A stretch of DNA of 64,000 nucleotides from Aldrovandia affinis. Its lineage: Eukaryota > Chordata > Actinopteri > Notacanthiformes > Halosauridae. The DNA is taken from assembly GCA_029706075.1 (NCBI GenBank), contig JAINUG010000055.1, positions 1,798,001 to 1,862,000 of the forward strand, read 5' to 3'. The position numbers were made by a program, and so were the translations under genes. Under the pieces are notes generated by a model, which had not been told where the DNA came from, did no database searches, and worked only from the letters and a program-made list of their open reading frames with translations. Positions 10,856-21,302 of the stretch are shown here, piece after piece (positions within the stretch are counted from its first letter, which is position 1; every line of letters begins with the position of its first letter).

Positions 10856-10993
10856 TTCTGGAATAATACCGGACAGCGACACCTCACCGATGATGGCATC
10901 GATGCGCTCCTCCGTTTGAGAGAGCTTATCAGGTGTTCCTTGGCCTCCTTCAGTGGCTTTAATTTTTGCCGGCATCCGGTTTTTGTTTTTTCG
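10856..10993 (-). pseudogene. Fragment of Harbinger Myb/SANT-like accessory gene
   Basis: On the minus strand it reads MPAKIKATEGGQ then ERIDAIIGEVSLSGII. The same motif pair (TATGGGQEEV ... IIDEVALSG) occurs in the accessory gene of the second Harbinger at 13284-13520. Harbinger elements carry a transposase and a Myb-like DNA-binding partner in convergent orientation, as here; an internal deletion has brought the two fragments together. Confidence 0.7.
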
Positions 10994-11635
10994 TTTCTAG
11001 TTTCAAACCAAACCATTTAAGTTTGACTTCTTGTACATTTCGTTAAACAGATGAAACGCTATTAACTAGTCTTGTGACTTCTTGCCCAAGTTTTACCTTT
11101 TGTGGAAAATTGGGCAAAAAAGAGACTTGTGATAAAAGTGCTTCTGTTACTGAATAATACATTTTTGTTCCGTATAAGAGTATCTAGTTTTACCTCCACC
11201 TCCACCTCTTTGACGCCATTTCTCAACTAGGGATCATCTTTGTGGGTTTCCTGTTTTGCCATCTATAGTATTTCGGAGGCGGTTCCATTATGTTAATTAA
11301 GGGACTGTGCTTCCAATTTACGACTGTTTGGGATTTATCAACATACCTCCGAACGTTTGATAAATGCGGCGGAAGTTGTTAGTTTGTATAATTTTAAGGG
11401 GAACCTTACGTGCATATTTACGAAATTATTGATAAATGAGGCCTATTATGTATATGGGTCAATGACATGACATGCATATTTTTGTGTCTGAGTTCATTAT
11501 TTCCATTTAAAAATAAATTAATCAATTCAAGTCATATATGATTTTATTATATAAAACATGTTTAGTTTGAATCAATTTTCAGTACATTCAAATAATATAT
11601 ATTACTTTGTGTTTTGGCATCTCAAACCCCCAAAA

Positions 11636-12235
11636 TGTCAGGTGGCGCAACCGTCCGAGCAAAGGAACAGATTAAGAAAACTGAAAAAGTGGTATTTTAA
11701 TAATAATAAATTCAATATAAAATACTGTGGCATGATTTTATGTTTGAAACCTTTCAAATAAACACAATTTTACAAATAACAATAGTTTTAAAGCTATTGA
11801 GATAATTGAGGAACTTTTGTCCGGCAATTTGTGCTTTTCAAATGTCAGGGTGGCACAACCGTAAACATGGGAGTTTTATTTTGAAGTCAAGAGGCTATTA
11901 CATCAGCCAGATGTTGCATCATCCAGAGGACCCTATCTGACATCCATGGCTGACTGAAAAGGTTTGCGGAGCTCTCTCAAATATTGATAAAAATAGCTAC
12001 GTTCACCTCATAGGTAGGATGGTACACTTTCCATGTCAGGTGGTACAACCAATGTAAAACTAGGAAAATGTTATTTTATCATAAAACTACTTATTCTGTT
12101 TTAAAATGATTTGTATGCTATTGCTAGCATAGGTCAAAGCTAATGCAGGTGTCCAAGTAGAAGCCTGTTTAATTTGAAATCAGTTGCAAAAGTCAGGTGG
12201 TGCAACCTGTAAATCAGGTGGCAAACCGTAAGGAA
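11636..12235 (+). repeat. Spaced repeat of a TCAGGTGGNRCAACC motif
   Basis: The motif TCAGGTGGYGCAACC or a close variant appears near 11638, 11845, 12035, 12194 and 12215, spaced by roughly 160-210 bases except for the last pair. The sequence between copies is AT-rich and not clearly repeated. It could be a very degenerate tandem repeat; I know no named family. Confidence 0.5.
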
Positions 12236-12539
12236 TGCCACTATATGAAATGAATAATGTTATTTAAAGCTTCAAGATGCTCTAAAATGTTTATTCGTTT
12301 CAAGTTAAATATGTTATACACGTTGGATGTTAAAAATACTAAATAACTGACCCTTAGAATGCAGCAATCTTAAATTATTGTTTTGGTTCTGTAGCTACTC
12401 AAGCACTTTGAGATTGACTTTTCATCCATATCAGATGAACCGTTTAGAAATTATAGAACCTTTTGTACATAGTCCCCCCCCATTTTCAGGCACCATAATT
12501 CATTGGACAGTTTAACATAATGTAGAATAAAGTAATTAT

Positions 12540-12829
12540 TTTTAGTATTTGGTCGCATATCCTTTGCATGCAATGACTGCTTGAAGTCAGCGACGCATAG
12601 ACATTACCAGACGCTGGGTATCTTCCCTGGTGATGTTCTGCCAGGCCTGTACTGCAGCCATCTTCAGTTCCTGCTTGTTTCGGGGACTTTTTGCCTTTAG
12701 TCTCCTCTTCAGCATGTAAAATGCATGTTCAATTGGATTCAGATCCGGTGATTGACTCGGCCAGTCAAGGATTTTCCACTTTTTGGCTGTCAAAAACCCC
12801 TTTGTTGCTCTAGCAACATGTTTCGGGTC
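12540..12829 (-). pseudogene. Tc1 transposase, C-terminal piece
   Basis: It encodes DPKHVARATKGFL, then [13 protein letters not shown], the signature containing the final E of the DDE triad, and ends near RRLQAVI. It is separated from the QQDN half of the catalytic motif by the Harbinger insertion at 12833. The DPKH and QQDN halves meet exactly when the insertion and one ATT duplication are removed. Confidence 0.88.
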
Positions 12830-13065
12830 ATTAGGCCTCATGCAAGAACATTTTTGTATCTTTCTGACGTGGAGCACTCGTGGCTTCTACGAGTGTTCCA
12901 CGTCAGATTCAGCAAACGTTCGTAACTTCAGAAAACTTTTGAATGCCAGGTCTTCTTAAATGAGTGTGCGTTCATGTAATTTGTGAATTCGCGTAATTAA
13001 CGGCCCAATAATGCTATATAAGGTTAGGCGTCCCGCCCCATTTTCATAGGAAAGTCATTCATAAC

Positions 13066-13858
13066 AATGGCACCGAACAAAACCAAGAAGAAAAACTTTA
13101 TGAGCTCGGAGATTGAAGTACTACTATCTGAAATGAGTAACCGAAAGCACATACTATTTAAGAGCGTCAACAGTGGAATTAAGGGACCTGTTAAAACCAA
13201 GTAGTGGGAAATTACTTGTGCAGTTAACGCAGTACCATCTGTTGCCCGTAGCATCACAGAAATAACCAAAAAAATGGTGTGATATGAAATTGGAGTCAAA
13301 GAAATGTCTCGCGAAAGCAAGGCGGTCCATGACTGCAACAGGAGGGGGTCAGGAGGAAGTCTCCGTTACGCACACAGACAAGCGAATACGTGCCATAATT
13401 GACGAGGTTGCCTTGTCCGGTGTTGCAACGGATGTCCCCCTAGACAGCGACTTGCATGAAGCTGCTGCATCATGTGAAGATATGGATGGGCCTATGCCTG
13501 ACATTAATGGTAAGATCTAAAACTACATCTCTTTTTAAAATGTAGTTTCACATTAACGTCATCAATGGAGTCAAATAGGCAACCAGATTTATCTCCAAAT
13601 CCAAATGTCCAAATGTTGTACATTTTAAGTTGTCTAGAAGGAGTTCAATTTTATTTTATTTTCAGAACAAGATTCTCCACCACAGCCGGGACCATCAGCT
13701 TATGCTCCGTCCTGTCGCCTCCCACGCACACAAGTGTTCTCTGATGCGATCCTGAACAATCAAGAGGATATGCTGAAATGTATGCAAGTTATGTGCTCCA
13801 CATTATCAAAAATATCAGACAGTCTGGCAAGCATAGCTGACGTGTTAAATAAACAATA
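13066..13858 (+). pseudogene. Harbinger Myb/SANT-like accessory gene, two exons, disabled
   Basis: The start MAPNKTKKKNFMSSEIEVLL is a typical Myb-like accessory protein N-terminus. Exon 1 runs to about 13511 and exon 2 from 13666 to a stop at 13858, with a GTAAGA donor and TTTTCAG acceptor. Exon 2 encodes a Pro-rich linker and a C-terminal helix (QVMCSTLSKISDSLASIADV). An in-frame stop at 13203 and a frame change near 13275, in a run of A, break exon 1. In this superfamily the protein binds the ends and brings the transposase to the nucleus. A TATATAAGG box at 13014 could be its promoter. Confidence 0.8.
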
Positions 13859-13925
13859 AATACGTTGCCTAAATAAGCTTGTTTATTTCTTTTTATAAAG
13901 TAGAGCATACCTCAAAGTCGTGCAG

Positions 13926-14772
13926 TTAGTTCATATGCCATCTAGATGGTTTGGTCCTAGTGGGGGGGTCAACTGGCATGTCCTCTACAGGTGCTGGATC
14001 CGGCAATGGAACATTTATTGCAATGTTGTGCAAAACACAATATGCTGTCTCTGGGGTGTAGAGCAGCTTGCCACCAGCTGTGTCAAGGCACATCCACCTG
14101 GCCTTCAGAACCCCCATTGTGCGCTCCACTACGGAATGGGTGCGTGTATGACGCTTGTTGTAAGCGTGCTCCTGTCTGTTCTGTGGGTTCACTAGAGGTG
14201 TCATGAGCCAGGGAGCTAAGGCATAACCTCGATCACCTGGATAAAATAGTGTATTTTAATTCAATGAAAATAGTCAGTTTGCATGGCGGAAAGTTGATCA
14301 GTCACTTACCAATAAGCCACCCATCTCCATGAGCACCTTGTGCAAGATGCGTCCCAATTCCATTGTTTTGCACCACAGAGGAGTCGTGCGCTCCCCCATT
14401 CCATTGAGCAATGACATTCAGCAGGTTGTATTTAGCATCTGATAGAAGTTGGACGTTAATGGAGTGATACTGCTTGCGATTGACGAAGGGGAATGGGTCA
14501 GGGGACGGCGCTTTAATGCGCACGTGTGTGCAGTCTATTGCTCCGATGATGTTGGGTAGTCCAGCGATGGCATGAAAGTCCCTCTTGATCTGTACTTGTT
14601 GGACGGCGATGTATGGGAATTTGATGTACCTGGGTCATAGTCTGATGAGGGCTTTGATGACCGGGGGGAGTGCACGACTCACAGAAGACTGGGATACACC
14701 CAATCTGTCCCCTATCTCCCTTTGGAACATTCCTGTGGCCAGGAATCCGAGGGTGGTTAGTACTTGGAGATG
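13926..14772 (-). pseudogene. Harbinger transposase, central and C-terminal piece
   Basis: On the minus strand it reads VSQSSVSRALPPVIKALI, then IGAIDCTHVRIKAPSPDPF, then GAHDSSVVQNNGIGTHLAQG, then HTRTHSVVERTMGVLKARW and CVLHNI. These are the DDE-domain blocks of HARBI1-like nucleases. Frames change at about 14513 and elsewhere, and a stop interrupts the first block. The L2 insertion at about 14773 separates it from its N-terminus. Confidence 0.85.
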
Positions 14773-16740
14773 TGGTAAGTAAGTAAGTGAGTAAGACTTT
14801 ATTTATATAGCACCTTTCATACAAGAATTGCAGTTCAAAGTGCTTTACACAGAATGCGTAATCAGAAGATTAAAATATATAGTGCAAGATCAATTTAGTA
14901 GTGCAAGTCAGAGTTAATCAAAAGCTTTGGTAAAAGATAGGTTTTAAGTTGTCTTTTGAAAATGTCTAGTGTGTTGGCTTCCCTGATATTTATGGGTAAT
15001 GTGTTCCATAATTTTGGGCGTAGTTGACAAAGGCCGCATCACCAACCTTCTTATGACAGTTTCTGGTGATCTCTAACAGACCTGCATCTGATGATCTCAG
15101 TGTTCTAGCTGGTGTGTAATTTGTAAGAGATTTAGCTATGTAGTTAGGTCCTTGTCCATTTAGAGCTTTGTAAGTGAGAAGGAGGACCTTAAAGTCTATT
15201 CTAAAGGTTACAGGAAGCCAGTGTAGAGCAGCTAGGACAGGACTAATGTGTTCTCTCCTTTTAGTTTTGGTTAATAATCTAGCTGCAGAGTTTTGAATGA
15301 GCTGGAGTCTTTCAATGGTTTTCTTGGGAAGACCAGTGAAGAGTGAGTTACAGTAGTCTAACCGGCTAGATATGAAAGCATGAATTAGCTTCTCAGCATC
15401 GTTTTGATTTATAAATGGTCGTACCTTTGCTATATTTCTGAGGTGAAAGAATTATGTTTTAGTCACTTTATTTATATGGGAGTTGAAATTCAGTTCTGAG
15501 TCTAGGATGACACCAAGGCTTGTGACCTCAGATTTGATCCAGGGGGTTAATCCTCCCAAGTTTTTAATTAGCATTTATCTTTTTGTTTTGGGGCCGATAA
15601 GTAGAATTTCAGTTTTATCCTCATTTAATCTCAGGAAGTTATTGCTCATCCATTTATTTATTGCTAATAGGCAGTTGGTAATGGAGTTTATAGCTGCCGT
15701 ATCATTTGGTTCTGCGGATATATACAATTGTGTATCATCCGCATAGCTGTGAAACCTACATTATGTTCCCTGATGATATCACCCAGTGGTAGCATGTAAA
15801 GGGAGAAAAGCAATGGACCTAGGCAGCTCCTTGTGCAACCCCATAGCAGTTGTCGTATTTCTCAGACATATAGCCTCCCAAGCTAATATAGAATTTCCTT
15901 CCTCTGATGTATGTTTTGAGCCAGTTCAAAACACAGTCAGAGAAACCAACATACTTTTTCGAGACGATTTATTAGAATATCATGATCAATAGTGTCGAAT
16001 GCTGCACTGAGATCTAACAGAACGAGGATAGACACCTTGTTCTCATCAGAGTTTAGTCTGAGGTCGCTAATTATTTTGGTAAGAGCAGTTTCAGTGCTGT
16101 GACATTTTCTGAAGCCTGACTGATATTCTTCTAGTATGTTGTTTTCTTTGAGAAAGGAATTTATTTGAACTGAAACTATCTTTTCAAGTACTTTACTAAT
16201 GAATGGAAGGTTGGATATCGGTCTATAGTTTGCCAGAACATTACTATCTAAGTTGGATTTCTTTAATAAGGGTTTCACAACTGCTGTTTTAAAGGTATCA
16301 GGGAAGATACCAGTTCTAAGGGATGTATTTATGATGTCCAGGACAGGGCTTGAGACACTATTAAACACCCGTTTAAAAAATGCTGTAGGTACAGGATCAA
16401 TGTCTGAAGTGGAGGAGTTACAATCGGAGACAGTTTTACAAAGTTCACTTAATGTGATACATGTGAATCTTCCCATGGTTGCATTGCACACTTTGCTGGA
16501 ATCAGCTTTATTTCTATCAGGGGTAATACTGGCTCTGATTTAAGTTATTTTGTTGTTGAAAAACAGTGCAAGTTCTTCACACTTAACTTTTGAGGACTGT
16601 GGAGGGGTGGGGGCAGTGTTGAGCAGTTGATCAATAGTGGAGAACAGAACTCTGGAATTTCCAGCGTTATCTGTGGAATAGGGTTGGATCTTCGTGTCTG
16701 TCTGCTGAGTTGCGGCTCCAACAACGTACATATACAGTAT
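14773..16740 (-). mobile_element. 5'-truncated L2-like LINE with degenerate reverse transcriptase
   Basis: The minus strand has RT blocks in the L2 order: KCEELALFFNNKI, then VKPLLKKSNLDSNVLANYRP, ISNLPFISKVLEK, then YQSGFRKCHSTETALTK and LVLLDLSAAFDTIDH (the first catalytic Asp region). These lie at 15937-16731. Further down come traces of GVAQG and CGW-type YADD sequence in shifted frames (15720-15840), then a 3' UTR ending in AGTGCTATATAAAT (about 14800-14820). The TAAGTAAGTAAG run at 14774-14796 is the short-repeat tail. Frameshifts throughout the 3' half show it is inactive. Confidence 0.85.
15937..16491 (-). pseudogene. L2-like LINE reverse transcriptase fragment
   Basis: The longest intact frame of the LINE, 184 residues. 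It spans RT blocks from NYRPISNLP to FDTIDHDIL. It ends abruptly before the catalytic YADD block, which is present only in another frame. The original protein would be about 900 or more residues. Confidence 0.85.
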
Positions 16741-16744
16741 GTAG

Positions 16745-16894
16745 AAGCACAGCCCGTGGTAACCGAAAACGCGACACTAGCCATTCATCTGTCTCTGCAA
16801 ATAGATCAGCGCGCTCTCTAAAGACATGCTCTTTTCCAAGTGCCTGACACTCTAGGGCATCCAAAAGAAGTAGGTAAGCCATGACGTTGCGCAT
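16745..16894 (-). pseudogene. Harbinger transposase, N-terminal piece
   Basis: It encodes MAYLLLLDALECQALGK then FRERADLFAETDEWLVSRFR and LPRAVLL, the same N-terminal motif as in the first Harbinger at 8909. The LINE junction follows directly. About 20 residues of the transposase appear lost between this piece and the one at 14772. Confidence 0.8.
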
Positions 16895-17321
16895 GGTAAC
16901 ACTTCCCGTTGGCCTTATATGCAGGGACCAATTAGTGCGCCATTTAAGTCATTTTGCAGTGTGAGATGTTTATATTGATATTGTAGTATTATACCATAGC
17001 CTCAATAGCCACAATTGAAACGAATGATAATGATATAATGATATTAATGAATTATGAATGATATTATCCTACAATTTGAAAAGAAAATAGTCAAATATAG
17101 GCCTACAATTGTCAAACAGGATACTCTCAAAATGATTATACATTATGAATTATATCATTTATTGTATAATTTATATATTCAAACTCAACAGTTCTTCTAA
17201 GTAACGAAATAGACACAATCCATTAGTCAAAAACAAAGTTGTTTTGCTTTGGAGAACGGCAGGCAAATTGTACGTATGACTCATACGACAGCTCTGGACC
17301 ACTCGTAAATCTTGTTCGTAC

Positions 17322-17382
17322 TGTAGCGCCCGAGTAGGCGCGTGCTATGGCGTCATTGTGGAGGGGAAATACCTCTCCACCC
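17322..17382 (+). repeat. Truncated 5' LTR of the Gmr1-like element
   Basis: Its first 57 or so bases match the 3' LTR at 20319 (TGTAGCGCCCGAGTAGG...ACCTCTCC). The match then stops and gag begins, so a deletion removed the rest of the LTR, the primer-binding site and the gag N-terminus. Confidence 0.85.
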
Positions 17383-17675
17383 CCACGGAACCGACTGCAC
17401 TAACGCCCAGGGAACGATTTGTAATTGACAAATTTTTGCGCTCCCTACCTTGTGAAGCAAAGAAATTGGCAAGCCAGGCGAACCCCAAGAGCACCGATGA
17501 ACTAGTGGCGCTGGTGGAGGGATACCAAGCTGCTATAGAGGTCCTGCGCAGCAGCCGACCCGAACCTGAGAAGCCCGAAGCCTCGGTCCGAACCCGGGAA
17601 AGGCCGAAACTCGACCAGAGGAGCAGAGAAGGAACCTGGGCACCGCCCAGCCCCCAAGGAGACGCCCCTTCATGA
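17383..17675 (+). pseudogene. gag fragment with SCAN-like capsid domain
   Basis: It reads TPRERFVIDKFLRSLPCEAK and continues to STDELVALVEGY. This is the helical pattern of the SCAN domain of vertebrate zinc-finger proteins, a dimerisation domain thought to derive from the capsid of Gmr1-like gag. The frame ends in TGA overlapping the ATG of the next frame (ATGA at 17672-17675). The N-terminal part of gag is absent. Confidence 0.75.
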
Positions 17676-19525
17676 CCGAAGACCGCCGGGCGTGTTTTGA
17701 CTGTGGAGAGGTGGGACATATCTCCTGGAATTGTCCCCGGCGGGACGTGGTGAAGCGGACCGCCTCCGCCCAACGCCCCGCCCGCAAAAACCCCTGCGGG
17801 TTGCTGCTGTCCTGCTGGGCCACCGAGGGGTGCCCGTCGCCCCTGACACTGGTGAGGGCCAATGGCAAAGACACCACAGCCCTGCTCGACTCCGGGAGCA
17901 TGGTGACCCTGGTCCGCCCCGAGTACGCTCGGGCCGAACTGCAACCCGAGAAGATGGCCATTTCCTGCATCCATGCGGAGAGCAGGGACTACCCCGTGAC
18001 CCTCTTGAAGCTACAGACGACCAAGGGGCAGTACGTTGGCAAAGCTGGGGTCGTGGAAAACCTACCGGTGCTGGTGCTACTGGGACGGGATTGCCCCATA
18101 TTTCCCCAGGTCTGGACAGGGATGCGGGGGGAAGAGGGAAGGCGAAGAAAGAGAACAGGGTGCGGAAAAGCGGAAGCATCAAGAGCTACCCAAGTCCCCC
18201 CAAGCGGCGAAGTTCAGGGGGCGGATCTGCCGCCCTCATCGGAGGTGGGGTCCGAATCCGAGGCGGTCGAGGCCGCCAGATTGTGCGGATTTCAGGAAGC
18301 GGACCCGCAGCTGTCAGCAGAGGGGCCGTCAGAGGCCGGCGCTGGCGAGGCAACCCCAGTTGAGGAAGAACCGACATGGGAGGAATTGTTCCCGATGGGC
18401 CACGAGGAGGCGCCAGAGTCCCCGCCCTTGACGGGACAGTTCGGGACGGCTCAGCTGGAAGACCAGAACCTGAGACACGCCTTCCAACACGTCACGGTGG
18501 TTAACGGGACTCTCATGGAGTGGGTAAGAGATAAAACTTACCCTCATTTTGCTATAAAAAACCATCTGTTATACCAGGTGGTCATGAGTGAAGGTCGAGA
18601 AATAGAGCAGCTGTTAGTGCCACACTCCATGGTGAACACGGTGTTACAGTTGGCGCATGCGCACGTGCTGGGGGCGCACTTGGGGGTCGAGAAGACCTCC
18701 GACCAGATAAAGGCACGCTTCTATTGGCCCGGGATCAAACGTGCGGTGGAGAAATTCTGCCGAGAGTGCCGGGAGTGCCAGAGGGTGGCGCCAAGCCCAA
18801 GTAATAAGAGCCCTTTAATCCCGTTGCCCATCATTTCTGTTCCTTTTAGCAGGATCGCGTTAGATCTCGTCGGGCCCCTCCCAAAAAGCAGCAAGGGATT
18901 CCAATACATATTGGTCATCTTGGACTATGCCACCCGGTACCCCGAAGCCATTCCCCTGCGCACGATGGCCACCAAGGGCATCGCAAGAGAACTGATGCTG
19001 CTGTTCTCCCGGGTCGGCATACCAGACGAGATCCTGACGGACCAGGGAACTCCCTTTATGAGCAAAATAATGCGGGACTTATGTCAGTTATTCAAAATCC
19101 GACAAATACGGACGTCTGTGTACCACCCCCAGACTGACGGACTGGTTGAAAGGTTCAACCGAACATTGAAGAGTATGTTGCGGAAGGTGATGGAGGCGGA
19201 TGGAAGAAATTGGGACCAGCTCCTCCCCTTTCTGATGTTTTCGGTCAGAGAGGTACCCCAGGCTTCAACAGGCTTCTCCCCCTTCGAGCTGCTATATGGC
19301 CGACGGCCCCGGGGTATGCTGGACCTGGCGAAAGAAACCTGGGTGGCCCAGCCGTCCCCACACCGAACTGTAGTGGAGCATGTGACCGAGATGAGAGAGC
19401 GGATGGCCACCCTGTGGCCCATCGTCCGGGAACACATGCAGGAAGCACAGGAGCGCAGCAGCGCATCTACAATCGGGGGGCGCAGCTTCCGGAGTTTCAG
19501 CCGGGGGATCAGGTGCAGGTGCTGA
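17672..19525 (+). pseudogene. Gmr1-like pol: CCHC knuckle, protease, integrase
   Basis: The open frame covers 617 residues. Near the start is ACFDCGEVGHISWNC, a CCHC zinc knuckle. ALLDSGSMVTLV is the aspartic protease active site (D-S-G). After an acidic spacer the integrase has an HHCC finger (HAHVLGAHLG ... CRECRECQ) and the DDE triad in ALDLVGPLP, LTDQGTPF and DGLVERFNRT. Its C-terminus is lost to frame changes near 19455 and 19555; the remainder lies in two other frames up to YHINLLKQWH at about 19670. Confidence 0.85.
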
Positions 19526-19538
19526 TCCCCACATCCGA

Positions 19539-20322
19539 GTGCAAGTTCCTCGCCCACTGGAAAGACTGTACGAGGTCCTCGAAAAAGTGGGCGAGGTTAA
19601 TTATAGGGTAAGTCAACCCGACCGTAGAAAGAAAACCCAGTTATACCATATTAACCTGTTGAAACAGTGGCATGTCAGCGACCAGGTCCCAGAGGGCGGG
19701 CCGCCGCCATGTTTTACAGTCAGCCAGGTGGAGGAGGTTCCGCTCGGAGAACAATTAAGCACTGCCCAACGACAGGAGCTAAGGGAGCTGGTGGGCCGCC
19801 ATAGAGATGTCTTCTTGGTGGACCCAGGAGAGACTGACGTCATCGAACACCACATCGTCACTCCCCCGGGGGTCAAGGTAACACAGAGACCGTACCGCAT
19901 TTTGCTGGACCTGACAAAGGGGTACTGGCAGGTGCCCCTGACAAAGGAGTCCAGGGAGAAGACGGCGTTGGCTACCCCGGATGGCCTGTATCAATTCCGG
20001 AAACGAGGTACGAGATACGAGGTACTCTACGGTGGAAAAAGAGTGCCTGGCGATAAAATGGGCACTGGAGACACTCAGATATTATCTGCTGGGACGAAAA
20101 TTCACATTGGTCACAGATCATGCACCGTTGGTGTGGATGTCGAGGAATAAGGAGAGTAACGCAAGGGTGACCCGCTGGTTTCTGTCCTTACAGCCTTTTA
20201 ACTTTGATGTGCTCCACAGGTCCGGCGCCCACCATGGCAACGCGGACGCCCTCTCGCGGAGAGAAGCCCTGTGGTGCCACGCCGCTCCCCTCCGGGTTGG
20301 AGCTGAGGGGGAGGATGTGTAG
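19539..20322 (+). pseudogene. Gmr1-like pol: integrase end, reverse transcriptase remnant, RNase H
   Basis: After YHINLLKQWH a new segment begins (LSTAQRQELRELVGRHRDVF, then QRPYRI), which is the start of gypsy RT. It jumps to LDLTKGYWQVPLTKESREK, then to RNase H (YSTVEKECLAIKWALE, LVTDHAPLVWM, HHGNADALSR) in another frame. The FRKLN, MPFGL and YxDD blocks are all missing, so two internal deletions removed the RT active site. The frame ends inside the 3' LTR. Confidence 0.82.
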
Positions 20323-21180
20323 CGCCCGAGTAGGTGCGTGCTATGGCGTCATTGTGGAGGGGAAATACCTCTCCGCCCGCTGGCTCCACCCCCGCGCCGA
20401 ATTGGGAACCCCCGGATTGATTCCCCAGCTGAAGTGCGTTAAACGCAAATGCGTGATTAAAAGGTGCGCTCTCCCTCGGATGCATTGTTGGGAGTAGGTA
20501 CGAGATCTGTGTGTGCGAGAGCAAGAGAGAGAGAGAGCGAGAGAGAGAGAGCGAGAGAGAGAGAGAGAGAGAGCAAGAGAAAGAGAAAGATAAATAGTTT
20601 TTTTTGGTTTTTGGAATACTTTTTTTTGTGGCGAACGGACTGCTTTTTTTTGGACATTGGACAACGGAACGGACAACGACGACGAGAAAAGAATTACCCC
20701 GGAACGGACAACGACGACGAAATCGGGTCACGGACACAACAAAGGAAAGAGAAAAGTTTGTGGACATAATATATAATATAATAATATACGCCATTTAGCA
20801 GACGCTTTTATCCAAAGCGACTTACAGTAGTGAATGCATACATTTTTCAGTATATGTGGCCCCAGTGGGGATTGAACCCACAACCTAAGCGTTGCCAACG
20901 CTGTGCTCTACCAACTGAGCCACAGAGAACCACGAACCACGAAACAAGATACATCGGAGCTCAATTTTGAGTGTCATAGCCATTTTTGCATTGCACGGGA
21001 CATTTATTACCCGCCGTGTTTCCCTGCCACGGGAACTGCATTTCTTTCGGCGGAGATACTTCCGCATGTCATTAATTAATCTCGTGTTTATTTTGAACTG
21101 TCTCCATTGTTTTTGTTGTGTGTCGCATAAATTATCGATTATTGGCGGAGTGGAAACCCCACACTCTTGGTTGCGCTACA
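20319..21180 (+). repeat. 3' LTR of the Gmr1-like element
   Basis: It begins TGTAGCGCCCGAG after a purine tract (GAGGGGGAGGATG) and ends GCGCTACA. It contains a GA-rich run (20521-20590) and a SINE insertion (20781-20935). Without the SINE it is about 700 bp. Confidence 0.88.
20781..20935 (-). repeat. tRNA-derived SINE inside the 3' LTR
   Basis: On the minus strand it starts TGGCTCAGTTGGTAGAGCA (A box), then GGGTTCAATCCCCA (B box), and ends with the L2-like tail AAGTCGCTTTGGATAAAAGC. This is a pol III SINE and not a functional tRNA; the second half of the tRNA fold is not kept. Confidence 0.85.
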
Positions 21181-21302
21181 GTACCTAAGAGAAAATTCTA
21201 AATACGAGAAAATTGGTGAATGCAGCAAATTCTCGCAAATCACTCGCAGAGTGACTTACGAACGAATTTGTGCGTAAAAGTGGTTCTTGCATCTGGCCCA
21301 TT

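Larger units (their letters stand above)
8849..10866 (+). pseudogene. PIF/Harbinger transposase remnant (first element), split by a hAT insertion
   Basis: N-terminal part 8849-9000 and central part 10541-10866. The first encodes MADLSRLEELARA and, in another frame, FFAEDDEWLMSRFQFPR, the conserved HARBI1-type start. The second continues with VQVLSVLGFLAAGTFQRDI and later LPNTIGAIDCMHVRIKAP, where the D belongs to the transposase DDE core. A stop in the middle and several frame changes mark it as dead. The C-terminal third is missing; the sequence jumps near 10866 into an inverted fragment of the element's second gene. Confidence 0.8.
17322..21180 (+). mobile_element. Gmr1-like Ty3/gypsy LTR retrotransposon (integrase before reverse transcriptase)
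   Basis: It starts TGTAGCGC and ends GCGCTACA, and GTAC is duplicated at 17318-17321 and 21181-21184. The order read along the plus strand is SCAN-like gag, CCHC knuckle, protease, integrase, reverse transcriptase start, RNase H. Placing integrase before RT is the hallmark of the Gmr1 group of fish and other deuterostome gypsy elements. The 5' LTR is cut to about 60 bases and joined straight to gag; RT has lost its catalytic core; frames change several times. It is not active. Confidence 0.88.
12833..21299. mobile_element. PIF/Harbinger element (second), inserted in Tc1 and itself interrupted
   Basis: The ends AGGCCTCATGCAAGAAC (12833) and the inverse of GGGCCAGATGCAAGAACC (ending 21299) are inverted repeats, with ATT duplicated on each side (12830-12832, 21300-21302). 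It carries a Myb-like gene on the plus strand and a transposase on the minus strand, convergently. Later insertions are an L2 LINE (about 14773-16740) and a gypsy element (17322-21180). Confidence 0.85.

Noticed and set aside
17345..18182. Long minus-strand frames of 145-209 residues
   Set aside because: Antisense shadows of the GC-rich gag-pol of the Gmr1-like element.
20198..20794. 198-residue minus-strand frame
   Set aside because: It reads through the LTR and a GA run in antisense; no biological support.
20860..20935. tRNA gene on the minus strand
   Set aside because: Same reasoning: a tRNA-derived SINE head inside an LTR.
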